Positions 27,790 through 35,428 of a stretch of DNA of 64,000 nucleotides are shown here, piece by piece. Numbering within the stretch: position 1 is the first letter of the stretch; every line of letters starts with the position of its first letter. The notes below the pieces were generated by a model, which ran no database searches, had not been told where the DNA came from, and saw nothing but the letters and a program-made list of their open reading frames with translations. A program made the position numbers and the translations under genes. The DNA is from Rhodothermus marinus DSM 4252 (GTDB lineage Bacteria; Bacteroidota; Rhodothermia; Rhodothermales; Rhodothermaceae): positions 376,001 through 440,000 of the forward strand of contig NC_013501.1 in the NCBI RefSeq assembly GCF_000024845.1, given 5' to 3'.

Positions 27790-28902
27790 ATGGTCGATCC
27801 CTTATCGGTTCGTACGATTACAGCGGTACCCCCCGTACAGCCTGCTCGCCTGCATGATGGCCGCCCGGTGCTGGAACCGAATCCACAGAACGCATGGGAA
27901 TCGCGCGTCGTGCTGAATCCGGCCGCCGTGTTGATCACCGAGCCCGAGGAATGGGCGTGGCTGGCCGACCGCTGGGCGCTTGCTCCGGAGAAGCGCCGGC
28001 GCATCGAAGCGGCCGGTGGCGTGGTGGTGTTGCTCTACCGGGCGCAGGGCGCCTTCGATCCGGAACGCAACCACGCACCTTCGCGGCTGGGCCTGGCGCT
28101 GATGACGCCCACCCTGGAACTGATCCATCGCTTTCCATACCCTGTGATCGATGCGGCGGCCGACTTCCACAACCTGGGCGTCGAAGATCCGCGCTGCACA
28201 CGCGTGGGCGATACCTTTTACCTTTTTTACACGGGCTACTACACGGAAGCGCCCGGCGATCCGGAGGCCGAACGGGCTGTGCAGATATGCCTGGCTTCGA
28301 CGCAGGACTTTCTGGAGTGGACGCTGCACGGACCCCTGGAGGGGAATCTGAACCGCGTGGACAACAAAAATGCCGCACTGTTTCCGGAGCCGGTCGACGG
28401 ACGCTGGCTGCTGCTGCATCGCCCGATGGCCGGACCAGACGCCATGACGATCCATCTGGCTGAGGCCGAGGCGGTGACCGGTCCCTGGCACACGCGGGGC
28501 ATGCTGATGCCGAGCTATCCCTACCGGGAGTTTGCCCGCTCCTGGATCGGGGCCGGCGGGCCGCCGATCGCAATCGGCAACGAGCGATTTCTGATGATCT
28601 ACCATCAGGGGCATTATACCCGCGAGGGAATGCGCGAGTATGATCTGGCGGCGGCTCTGCTGGACTTTTCGCGGAGGGAGGCACCGGTGGTCGGACGCAT
28701 CGAGCCGCTGATGCGTCCCGTGGCCGACGGCGAGCGACACGGCGATCCGGAACTGGGCGTGGACAACGTGCTCTTTACCTGTGCCGGCTACGTCTGGGAA
28801 GGACAGGTGATCATTCCGTACGCCGGTGCCGACAGCCGGATCTTTGGCGCTTCGGTGCCGCTGGAGCCGCTGGTGCAGGCCCTGGAGCAGCGCAGCGCAT
28901 GA
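27790..28902 (+). CDS. GH130-type glycoside phosphorylase/hydrolase, second copy
   Basis: A 370-residue protein of the same fold, diverged from its neighbour. The catalytic-type motif is LGVEDPR (Asp133), with blade motifs FYLFYTGYY, NAALFPEPVDGRWLLLHRP and FLMIYHQGHY. The N-terminus is longer by about 20 residues and includes RVVLNPAAVLI where the first copy has AVFNPGAWYDG. The two adjacent, non-identical copies probably act on different chain lengths or linkages, as known GH130 pairs do. Its stop overlaps the next start (ATGA), indicating coupled translation. Confidence 0.78.
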   Translation: MVDPLSVRTITAVPPVQPARLHDGRPVLEPNPQNAWESRVVLNPAAVLITEPEEWAWLADRWALAPEKRRRIEAAGGVVVLLYRAQGAFDPERNHAPSRLGLALMTPTLELIHRFPYPVIDAAADFHNLGVEDPRCTRVGDTFYLFYTGYYTEAPGDPEAERAVQICLASTQDFLEWTLHGPLEGNLNRVDNKNAALFPEPVDGRWLLLHRPMAGPDAMTIHLAEAEAVTGPWHTRGMLMPSYPYREFARSWIGAGGPPIAIGNERFLMIYHQGHYTREGMREYDLAAALLDFSRREAPVVGRIEPLMRPVADGERHGDPELGVDNVLFTCAGYVWEGQVIIPYAGADSRIFGASVPLEPLVQALEQRSA

Positions 28903-30665
28903 AACGTCTGATGCTCATAGCGCTTGGCCTGACGGTGCTGGTCCCGGCCATCGCCTGGGCACAGCCGAAGCGGGTCCCGCTGGCCCGCGTGGGGGAGACC
29001 GTCATCGACCGGGCCACGTTTCTCCAGCGTTACGAGAACGCCGTCTGGATCGGCAAAGAGCGAAGCGGGGTCAGCATCGTGCCGAAGCACGCCTTTCTGC
29101 TGGCATTGATCGCCGAAGAATTGCTGGCGCAGGAAGGTGAGCGGCGCGGGCTCGATCAGGAGCGGCCCGTGCGGCCTATTCTGGAGGAAATCGAGCGCAT
29201 GCTGGTGCTCGACGCTCTCTACCGGACTGAAGTGCAGGAGCCGATCCGGCTGACGGAGGCCGAGATCGACTCGGTTGCGCGACTTCGGCTGGCGCCGGTG
29301 ACTTTTGCCTACCTGACCATCGGCGATTCGGCCCGGGCCTGGCATCTGCAGCGGCGAGTGCGGCAGGCACCCGATCCGATAGCCGCTTTCGATTCGCTCC
29401 AGCAGGTACTGGGTCAGGCAGGGCAGCTCAGGACGGCCCGCTGGGGCGAGCTTTACGAACCACTGGAAACCTTCCTGTATGCCGGAGCAACGCCCGGCCA
29501 GGTGGGACCACCGGTGTCGGTCGACAGCCTGTACTATCTGGTGCAACTCCGGGATCGGGCTACGCCCGCGTTGATCACACCCGAGACCTGGCAGCAGGCC
29601 CGCTACGAGGCCGGACGCATCCTGCAGGAGCGGCGCGAACGTGCCCGCTTTACGGACTTCATGCGACGCTTCGGGGCGGGCAAAACCGCGCAGGTCAACG
29701 ATACGCTGTTTTATCGGCTGGCCGACGCGATCCGAACCCGACTGACGCTGCGACAGGCGCAGCAGGAACGCCAAAACCGTCCCCGCTATCCGGTGGCTCT
29801 GCTTGAAAGCGACTGGGAAGCGCTCCGTCTGGAACTGACCGACGCCCTCGACGCCCCGCTGATCGAAGCGCCCACGTTTACGCGTGCGCTGGGCTATGTG
29901 CTGGACCGGCTGGCGTTTCGGGGATTTGAACTCCGGAGCGAGCGGCAGGCGGTGCCCCACCGGTTGCGTGCGTTGCTCTGGGAGATCATTGCCGAAGAGT
30001 TTCTTCTGGAAGAAGGGTACGCGCGGGGGCTTGATCGCCGGCTCGACGTGCAGCAGGACCTGACGATGTGGCGAAAGGCCTACCTGGCGCGGGGTATGCG
30101 TAAGGTGCTGGTCGATTCGTTACGGCAGGTCTGGCGCGGCCAGCTCTGGCTGGTCAACCTGTGCCGGGCCACGCTGAGCACGCGGGAGGCGGCCACACGC
30201 CTGCAGCAACACTGGGCACAGACGTCGGGGAGCTGTGAGGCGGATGGCACCCCGGTCGATACCACCGGCTACCGGCTGGCGCCGACGCTGGGCCCTGTCG
30301 GCGCTCTGGCCGTCTCCGCTGTCCCGGGAGCCGTACTGGGGCCGCTTGCCGAGTCCTGCCTGCCGGAATCGGTCCCCTGCTGGCGCGTCTACCGGCTGCT
30401 GGATCGTCGCCGTCCGGACGATCCGGAGGCCGCCTTTCAGGAAGCGGCCCGGGAAGAAGTGAATGCCTACATTGCCCGACTGGCCGAGCAGCGGGGTGTC
30501 ACGATCGACCTGGAAGCGCTCGAAGCAACGCGCGTGACGCCCCTCAACATGGTACTGGTACGGCTGCTGGGCTTCGGGCATCGTCTGCTGGCCGTGCCGA
30601 CGGTCTATCCCCTGATCGAATGGTTCGACCGAATGGACAAACGGCGGCTCTACGCCCCGCTATGA
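28899..30665 (+). CDS. SurA-like exported peptidylprolyl isomerase/chaperone-type protein
   Basis: A 588-residue protein with a signal peptide (ending AIAWAQ). The N-terminal part (about 25-115, VGETVIDRATFLQRYENAVW, LIAEELLAQEGERRGL) resembles the SurA/PrsA chaperone module. The central region (about 130-240) looks like a degenerate parvulin domain (AFDSLQQVLGQ...RWGELYEPLETFLYAG). A second chaperone-like module follows (about 320-400, FTRALGYVLDRLAFRGFEL, EFLLEEGYARGL). It probably folds or inserts outer-membrane or secreted proteins. Linkage in a sugar operon by a 4-bp overlap is unusual and hints that it serves the receptor, PorV or T9SS cargo of the same operon. Confidence 0.65.
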   Translation: MKRLMLIALGLTVLVPAIAWAQPKRVPLARVGETVIDRATFLQRYENAVWIGKERSGVSIVPKHAFLLALIAEELLAQEGERRGLDQERPVRPILEEIERMLVLDALYRTEVQEPIRLTEAEIDSVARLRLAPVTFAYLTIGDSARAWHLQRRVRQAPDPIAAFDSLQQVLGQAGQLRTARWGELYEPLETFLYAGATPGQVGPPVSVDSLYYLVQLRDRATPALITPETWQQARYEAGRILQERRERARFTDFMRRFGAGKTAQVNDTLFYRLADAIRTRLTLRQAQQERQNRPRYPVALLESDWEALRLELTDALDAPLIEAPTFTRALGYVLDRLAFRGFELRSERQAVPHRLRALLWEIIAEEFLLEEGYARGLDRRLDVQQDLTMWRKAYLARGMRKVLVDSLRQVWRGQLWLVNLCRATLSTREAATRLQQHWAQTSGSCEADGTPVDTTGYRLAPTLGPVGALAVSAVPGAVLGPLAESCLPESVPCWRVYRLLDRRRPDDPEAAFQEAAREEVNAYIARLAEQRGVTIDLEALEATRVTPLNMVLVRLLGFGHRLLAVPTVYPLIEWFDRMDKRRLYAPL

Positions 30666-30856
30666 GCCATCCACGGCCTGTCGGTAGGCCTGTGCGGCGT
30701 TCTCCAGCACAACCACACCACGCTTACATCCGGGAGCGATTGCCAGGCATGATGCAGAAAGCGGCCGAAGCCACCGTATCCGATAAGTCCCAGCCGAAAC
30801 ATCCGGCTTTGGGATGCACCAAAAGTACGACAGCGCAACGCAAGCAGGCGACAGAA

Positions 30857-31981
30857 ATGCATGAAACGATGCCGTCGAGCGGGGTCAGTCTGGAGCAGGT
30901 CTGGAAGATTTATGACAACGGCTATGTGGCCGTGGCCGATGTGACGTTCGAGGCGGCTGAAGGGGAATTTCTGGTGCTGCTCGGCCCTTCGGGCTGTGGC
31001 AAGACCACGCTGCTGCGCCTGGTGGCCGGACTGGAGACCGTCTCGCGGGGCACGATCCGCATCGGGGACCAGGTGGTCAACGATGTGCCGCCGCGCGACC
31101 GGGACATCGCCATGGTCTTCCAGAATTATGCGCTCTACCCGCACATGACGGTCTATGAAAACATGGCCTTCGGGCTGAAGCTGCGCCGGGTGCCGAAGGC
31201 CGAGATCGACCGTCGCGTGCGGGCGGCCGCCCGCGTGCTGGAACTGGAGCACCTGCTGGACCGGCGGCCGCACCAGCTTTCGGGCGGGCAGCGCCAGCGG
31301 GTAGCCGTCGGACGCGCCATCGTGCGCGAACCGCGCGTGTTTCTGTTCGACGAGCCGCTGTCGAACCTGGACGCCCGCCTCCGGGTGGAGATGCGGGCCG
31401 AGCTGGCCCGATTGCACCGGGAACTGGGCCGCACCATGCTCTACGTGACGCACGACCAGGTAGAAGCCATGACGCTCGGCCAGCGCATCGTGGTGCTCAA
31501 CCAGGGGCGCGTGCAGCAGATCGGCACGCCACTGGAAGTTTACCACCGGCCGGCCAACCGCTTCGTGGCCGGTTTCATCGGAAGCCCGCCCATGAATTTC
31601 ATCGAAGGGCGACTGGAGCATCTGGACGGACTCCGGTTCGTGGGCGAAGGTGGACGCGTGCAGATCCCGCTCGTTGAAGCCGAGTGGCCGAATGCCCGGC
31701 CCGGACAGCGCGTGACGCTGGGCGTGCGGCCCGAGCACGTAACGCTGGCTGCTTCCGAAGAGGCCACCATGCAGGGCCAGGTGGAGACCGTCGAGGTGCT
31801 GGGCGCCGTAGCGCACCTGTACGTGCGGGTGGGGCAGACGACCGTCGTGGCGCAGGTCGATGCCGCCATGCGTCCGGAGCCCGACCAGACGGTCGCCCTG
31901 CGGATCGATCCCGCACGCATTCACCTGTTCGACGCCGAGACCGGTCGGGCACTGTCCCGGATTGAGGCTGCCTCGGTCTGA
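30857..31981 (+). CDS. Sugar ABC transporter ATP-binding protein (MalK/UgpC/MsmX type)
   Basis: Powers sugar import by ATP hydrolysis at the cytoplasmic face. The 374-residue product has Walker A GPSGCGKTT, signature LSGGQRQRV, Walker B VFLFDEPLSNLD and a switch His in YVTHDQ. A C-terminal TOBE/regulatory region (about 240-374) is typical of MalK-type ATPases. The open frame extends upstream to 30620, overlapping the previous gene, but conserved sequence starts with SLEQVWKIYDNG shortly after ATG 30857; 30869 is an alternative. It lies about 190 bp after the operon and is the likely partner of the permeases at 23.5-25.3 kb. Its 3' end overlaps the opposing HD-domain gene by 61 bp. Confidence 0.9.
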   Translation: MHETMPSSGVSLEQVWKIYDNGYVAVADVTFEAAEGEFLVLLGPSGCGKTTLLRLVAGLETVSRGTIRIGDQVVNDVPPRDRDIAMVFQNYALYPHMTVYENMAFGLKLRRVPKAEIDRRVRAAARVLELEHLLDRRPHQLSGGQRQRVAVGRAIVREPRVFLFDEPLSNLDARLRVEMRAELARLHRELGRTMLYVTHDQVEAMTLGQRIVVLNQGRVQQIGTPLEVYHRPANRFVAGFIGSPPMNFIEGRLEHLDGLRFVGEGGRVQIPLVEAEWPNARPGQRVTLGVRPEHVTLAASEEATMQGQVETVEVLGAVAHLYVRVGQTTVVAQVDAAMRPEPDQTVALRIDPARIHLFDAETGRALSRIEAASV

Positions 31982-32640
31982 GCCAGTTCGCGCTGCAGCG
32001 CTTCGAGAAAAGCCTGTAGAAACGCGGTGCGGCGCTGCGCTTCGCGTCGTCCCGCGTCGGTCTGCATCCGATCGGCCAGATGTAGCAGCTTCGTGAACAG
32101 ATGGTCGAGCACGAAACGGCGGTCGTCGGGCGGGCGGTTGTGGGGAACGGGTTCGGCCGGATCATAGAGCGGCCGTCCGGTGGCGCCGCCCAGCATGAAC
32201 ATCCGGGCCAGCCCGATGGCGCCGAGCGCGTCGAGCCGGTCGGCGTCCTGCACGACGCGGGCCTCGAGCGTCCGGGGTGGAATCCCGGCCGAGAAGCTGT
32301 GTGCTTCGATCGCGTGATGGATGGCCGGGAGCAGGCTTTCCGGGTAGCCGGCTTCGCGTAGCAACACTACGGCCCGGTCGGCCGCCTTCCGAGAGGCGAG
32401 CGGACGCTCCGGATGGTCCTTGGGCACGAGCACGCAATCGTGTAGCCAGGCGGCCGGAAGCACCACGGCGAGGTCGGCCCCTTCGGCCAGCGCCAGACGC
32501 CGCGCCCATCGGACCACACGCCGCACGTGTTCCAGATCGTGCGCCGGATCCGACGCGTCCGCCCAGGCCCGTTGCAACAGTTCCTCGAAAATCGGCTCCC
32601 AGGCCGCCAGCGATCGTGTGCCGATCAGCAGGTCGGTCAT
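31921..32640 (-). CDS. HD-domain phosphohydrolase
   Basis: A 239-residue metal-dependent phosphohydrolase of the YfbR/YedJ-like HD family. Metal-binding motifs are in order: HDLEHVRRV, WLHD and QDADRLDALGAIG, the last diagnostic of the YedJ type. Likely substrates are nucleotides or other small phosphates. Start ATG 32640 (MTDLLIG) is preferred; the frame also allows 32676. The gene is convergent with the ATPase gene, sharing 61 bp at the 3' ends. Confidence 0.85.
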   Translation of the reverse strand: MTDLLIGTRSLAAWEPIFEELLQRAWADASDPAHDLEHVRRVVRWARRLALAEGADLAVVLPAAWLHDCVLVPKDHPERPLASRKAADRAVVLLREAGYPESLLPAIHHAIEAHSFSAGIPPRTLEARVVQDADRLDALGAIGLARMFMLGGATGRPLYDPAEPVPHNRPPDDRRFVLDHLFTKLLHLADRMQTDAGRREAQRRTAFLQAFLEALQRELAQTEAASIRDSARPVSASNR

Positions 32641-32754
32641 AAACAGCACAGATTTACGAAAGAAGCTAAAGCTCAAAAAATCCCATGCAAATCGCCCGGC
32701 GGCGCTTTTGCATTGACGGATGGCCGAAAACCCGTTATATTGAAGCCGTCAGAA

Positions 32755-32768
32755 TGTAAGCGCTAACA
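32755..32768. promoter_or_regulatory. Candidate LacI-family operator upstream of the GH97 gene
   Basis: TGTAAGCGCTAACA is a 14-bp palindrome with one mismatched pair and the GC-centred form typical of LacI/CcpA-family operators. It sits just downstream of TATATTG (a possible -7 element, with an upstream TTG 20 bp away) and 12 bp before the start codon, so bound repressor would block initiation. Confidence 0.55.
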
Positions 32769-32779
32769 CAGAGAGAGTT

Positions 32780-34813
32780 ATGCGACGGTTTTTGCCGGTT
32801 TTGCTGCTGATCGTGAGCCTGGCTGCAGGCGCCCGGGCCCAGACGGCTTCGGTGGCCTCGCTGGACGGCTCACTCGTGGTAAGCTTCACGCTTGAAGACG
32901 GACGACCCACCTACCGGATCGATCGCTTCGGCCTGCCGCTCATTCTTCCTTCACGCATGGGCTTTGAGTTGCAGGAGCAGCCACCGCTGGTCGGACCGTT
33001 CCGGCTCATCGGCGTCGCGCGCGATACGGTTGATACGATCTGGACGCAGCCATGGGGCGAAAAGAAAGACATCCGAAGCCACTACCACGAACTCCGGCTG
33101 CAGCTTGAAGAGACTTCCGAGCGGCCCCGGCGCATGGACATCGTCTTCCGCGTCTTCGACGAAGGCGTGGGCTTCCGCTACGAATGGCCGGCGCAGCCGA
33201 ATCTGGACCGGTTCGTCATCATGGACGAATTGACCGAGTTCCGACTGGCGGGCGACCATATGGCCTGGTGGATTCCGGCCTACCATCCGAATCGCTACGA
33301 GTATCTGTACCGCCATACGCCCGTCAGCCAGCTCGACACGGTCCATACGCCCGTCACGATGGAGACGGCCGACGGGTGGTTCCTGAGCTTTCACGAGGCG
33401 GACGTGGAAGACTACGCCACGATGACGCTGGCCCCGAAAGATTCGCTCACGCTGGAGGTGGACCTGGTGCCCTGGTCCGACGGCACGCGGGTCAGGGCCC
33501 AGACGCCGTTCCGCTCGCCCTGGCGCGTGCTGCTCGTGGGCGACGACGCGGGCGAGTTGATCACCAACTACACGATCCTGAACCTGAATCCGCCCAACCG
33601 CCTGGGTGACGTTTCGTGGGTGCGGCCGGCCAAGTACGTGGGCATCTGGTGGGAAATGCACATCGGGCGGTCCACCTGGGGATCGGGCCCGCGTCACGGG
33701 GCCACCACCGAAAACGCCAAACGCTACATCGACTTTGCCGCCCGCCACGGGTTCGACGCCGTACTCATCGAAGGCTGGAACGTCGGCTGGGACGGCGACT
33801 GGACGCAGAACGGCGACAAGTTTCGCTTTACCGAGCCCTATCCGGACTTCGACATCGAAGAGGTCGCTCGCTATGCCCGCGAAAAAGGCGTCCAGCTCAT
33901 CGGCCATCACGAAACGGCCTGTCACATCACGAACTACGAGCGTCAGATGGAGGACGCCTTCGCCTTCTACCGGCGGCTGGGTATTCACATGGTGAAGACG
34001 GGCTATGTGGCGCACGGCCGCAATTGCGTCTGGATCGACGAGCAGGGGCGGGAGCATCGCGAGTGGCACCACGGCCAGTTCATGGTGCGCCACCACCGAC
34101 GTGTGCTGGAGACGGCTGCTCGATACCAGATCGCCATCAATGCGCACGAGCCGGTCAAAGACACGGGCGAGCGCCGCACCTATCCGAACATGGTCAGCCG
34201 TGAAGGCGCCCGTGGTCAGGAGTACAACGCCTGGAGCGAGGACGGCGGCAATCCGCCCGAGCACACGACGATCCTGCCCTTTACGCGGCTGCTGGCCGGT
34301 CCGATGGACTTTACTCCGGGTATCTTCGACATTCTCATCGAAGACCGTCCCAACAATCGGGTCAACACGACACTGGCCAAGCAGCTGGCGCTCTACGTGG
34401 TCATCTACAGTCCGCTCCAGATGGCGGCCGACCTGCCGGAGCACTACGAGGCGCGGCCTGACGCCTTTCAGTTCATCAAAGACGTGCCCGTCGACTGGGA
34501 GGACACGCGCGTGCTGCACGCCCGGATCGGCGACTATGTGACGATCGTCCGCAAGGACCGTCACAGCGACGACTGGTATCTGGGCAGCATCACCGACGAG
34601 TACGGCCGCACGCTGCAGGCTCCGCTGTCGTTTCTGGAGCCCGGCCGCAAATATGTGGCGGAAATCTATCGGGACGCACCGGATGCCGACTGGCGCACGA
34701 ATCCGCTGGCGATTGAAATCACCCGCCAGATCGTCGATGCCTCGACCGTGCTGACGCTGCGCCTGGCGCCGGGCGGCGGCACGGCCATTCGTTTCCATCC
34801 GGTAGAAGAATGA
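32780..34813 (+). CDS. Glycoside hydrolase family 97, SusB-type alpha-glucosidase
   Basis: A 677-residue exported enzyme (signal peptide ending ARAQ) that would release glucose from alpha-glucans in the periplasm. The N-terminal beta-super-sandwich (about 25-270) is followed by a TIM barrel with family motifs (WWEMHIG, VLIEGWNVGWDGDW, HHETACH). Glu457 in NAHEPV and Glu481 in RGQEYNAW are 24 residues apart, the spacing of the catalytic-region glutamates E508 and E532 of Bacteroides SusB. This favours the inverting alpha-glucosidase subgroup over the retaining alpha-galactosidase subgroup. The C-terminal beta domain ends at 677. It stands alone behind its own promoter and a LacI-type operator. 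Confidence 0.9.
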   Translation: MRRFLPVLLLIVSLAAGARAQTASVASLDGSLVVSFTLEDGRPTYRIDRFGLPLILPSRMGFELQEQPPLVGPFRLIGVARDTVDTIWTQPWGEKKDIRSHYHELRLQLEETSERPRRMDIVFRVFDEGVGFRYEWPAQPNLDRFVIMDELTEFRLAGDHMAWWIPAYHPNRYEYLYRHTPVSQLDTVHTPVTMETADGWFLSFHEADVEDYATMTLAPKDSLTLEVDLVPWSDGTRVRAQTPFRSPWRVLLVGDDAGELITNYTILNLNPPNRLGDVSWVRPAKYVGIWWEMHIGRSTWGSGPRHGATTENAKRYIDFAARHGFDAVLIEGWNVGWDGDWTQNGDKFRFTEPYPDFDIEEVARYAREKGVQLIGHHETACHITNYERQMEDAFAFYRRLGIHMVKTGYVAHGRNCVWIDEQGREHREWHHGQFMVRHHRRVLETAARYQIAINAHEPVKDTGERRTYPNMVSREGARGQEYNAWSEDGGNPPEHTTILPFTRLLAGPMDFTPGIFDILIEDRPNNRVNTTLAKQLALYVVIYSPLQMAADLPEHYEARPDAFQFIKDVPVDWEDTRVLHARIGDYVTIVRKDRHSDDWYLGSITDEYGRTLQAPLSFLEPGRKYVAEIYRDAPDADWRTNPLAIEITRQIVDASTVLTLRLAPGGGTAIRFHPVEE

Positions 34814-34894
34814 GCGGCTCGGCCCACCGCATGCGGGACCTATTTTTCAGTAACTTCATAAAAGCAATGAACCTTCGACCAGACCTTCGGACGC

Positions 34895-35269
34895 ATGCGG
34901 TGGGTGATTGTCGGGCTGGCGCTGCTGCTCGGCGGATGCGTCGGGTCGCGCAAGGCGCAGGAGTCGGAAAACGGCCTGCACGTGTGGAAAAGCGATACGC
35001 CCTGGGGAGAGGTGACCGTGCGCCAGATGCGGAGCGATAAAGGGCTCTGCACCTTCCGGGAGGTCACGCTCCATCGGCAGGTCGGGCTCTACATCGACGG
35101 GCGGCCTACGTTCGTGCGGGCGACCGATTACCTGTGCGACGACGTCTTCGACGACTGGCGTTTCCGCTCGGCCATCGAGCAGCAGCGGGCCAACTACTGG
35201 GACCTGTCCGGTCTGTTGCTGCACCTGATGTACAGCACGATGCCCATCGAGGAGCATCCCCGCTGGTAG
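34895..35269 (+). CDS. Small hypothetical lipoprotein (124 residues)
   Basis: ATG 34895 encodes a short signal peptide with lipobox LLGGC (Cys15), then about 110 residues with no recognised domain (GLHVWKSDTPWGEVTV, RPTFVRATDYLCDDVFDDWRF). A C-terminal helical segment mentions no further membrane anchoring. It stands alone between the GH97 gene and secA. Confidence 0.7.
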   Translation: MRWVIVGLALLLGGCVGSRKAQESENGLHVWKSDTPWGEVTVRQMRSDKGLCTFREVTLHRQVGLYIDGRPTFVRATDYLCDDVFDDWRFRSAIEQQRANYWDLSGLLLHLMYSTMPIEEHPRW

Positions 35270-35428
35270 GCGCGGTGGTGAGGGCTGTTCTGTGGAGATC
35301 GCGGGCGGGAACGGACCGCTCCGGGCGGCGTGAGACTGCCGGTACCGATTTAAGCGGTACGGCTATCCGCGGTGTCGCATTTCGATGCCGCGGTTCTTGC
35401 GTGTAAATATCCGGAGTCGCGAATTGCC

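Noticed and set aside
26737-28902. Naming the GH130 pair as the characterised R. marinus mannosyl-glucose phosphorylases
   Set aside because: Those enzymes are reported near a cellobiose 2-epimerase gene, which I do not see here; sequence identity cannot be checked from memory.
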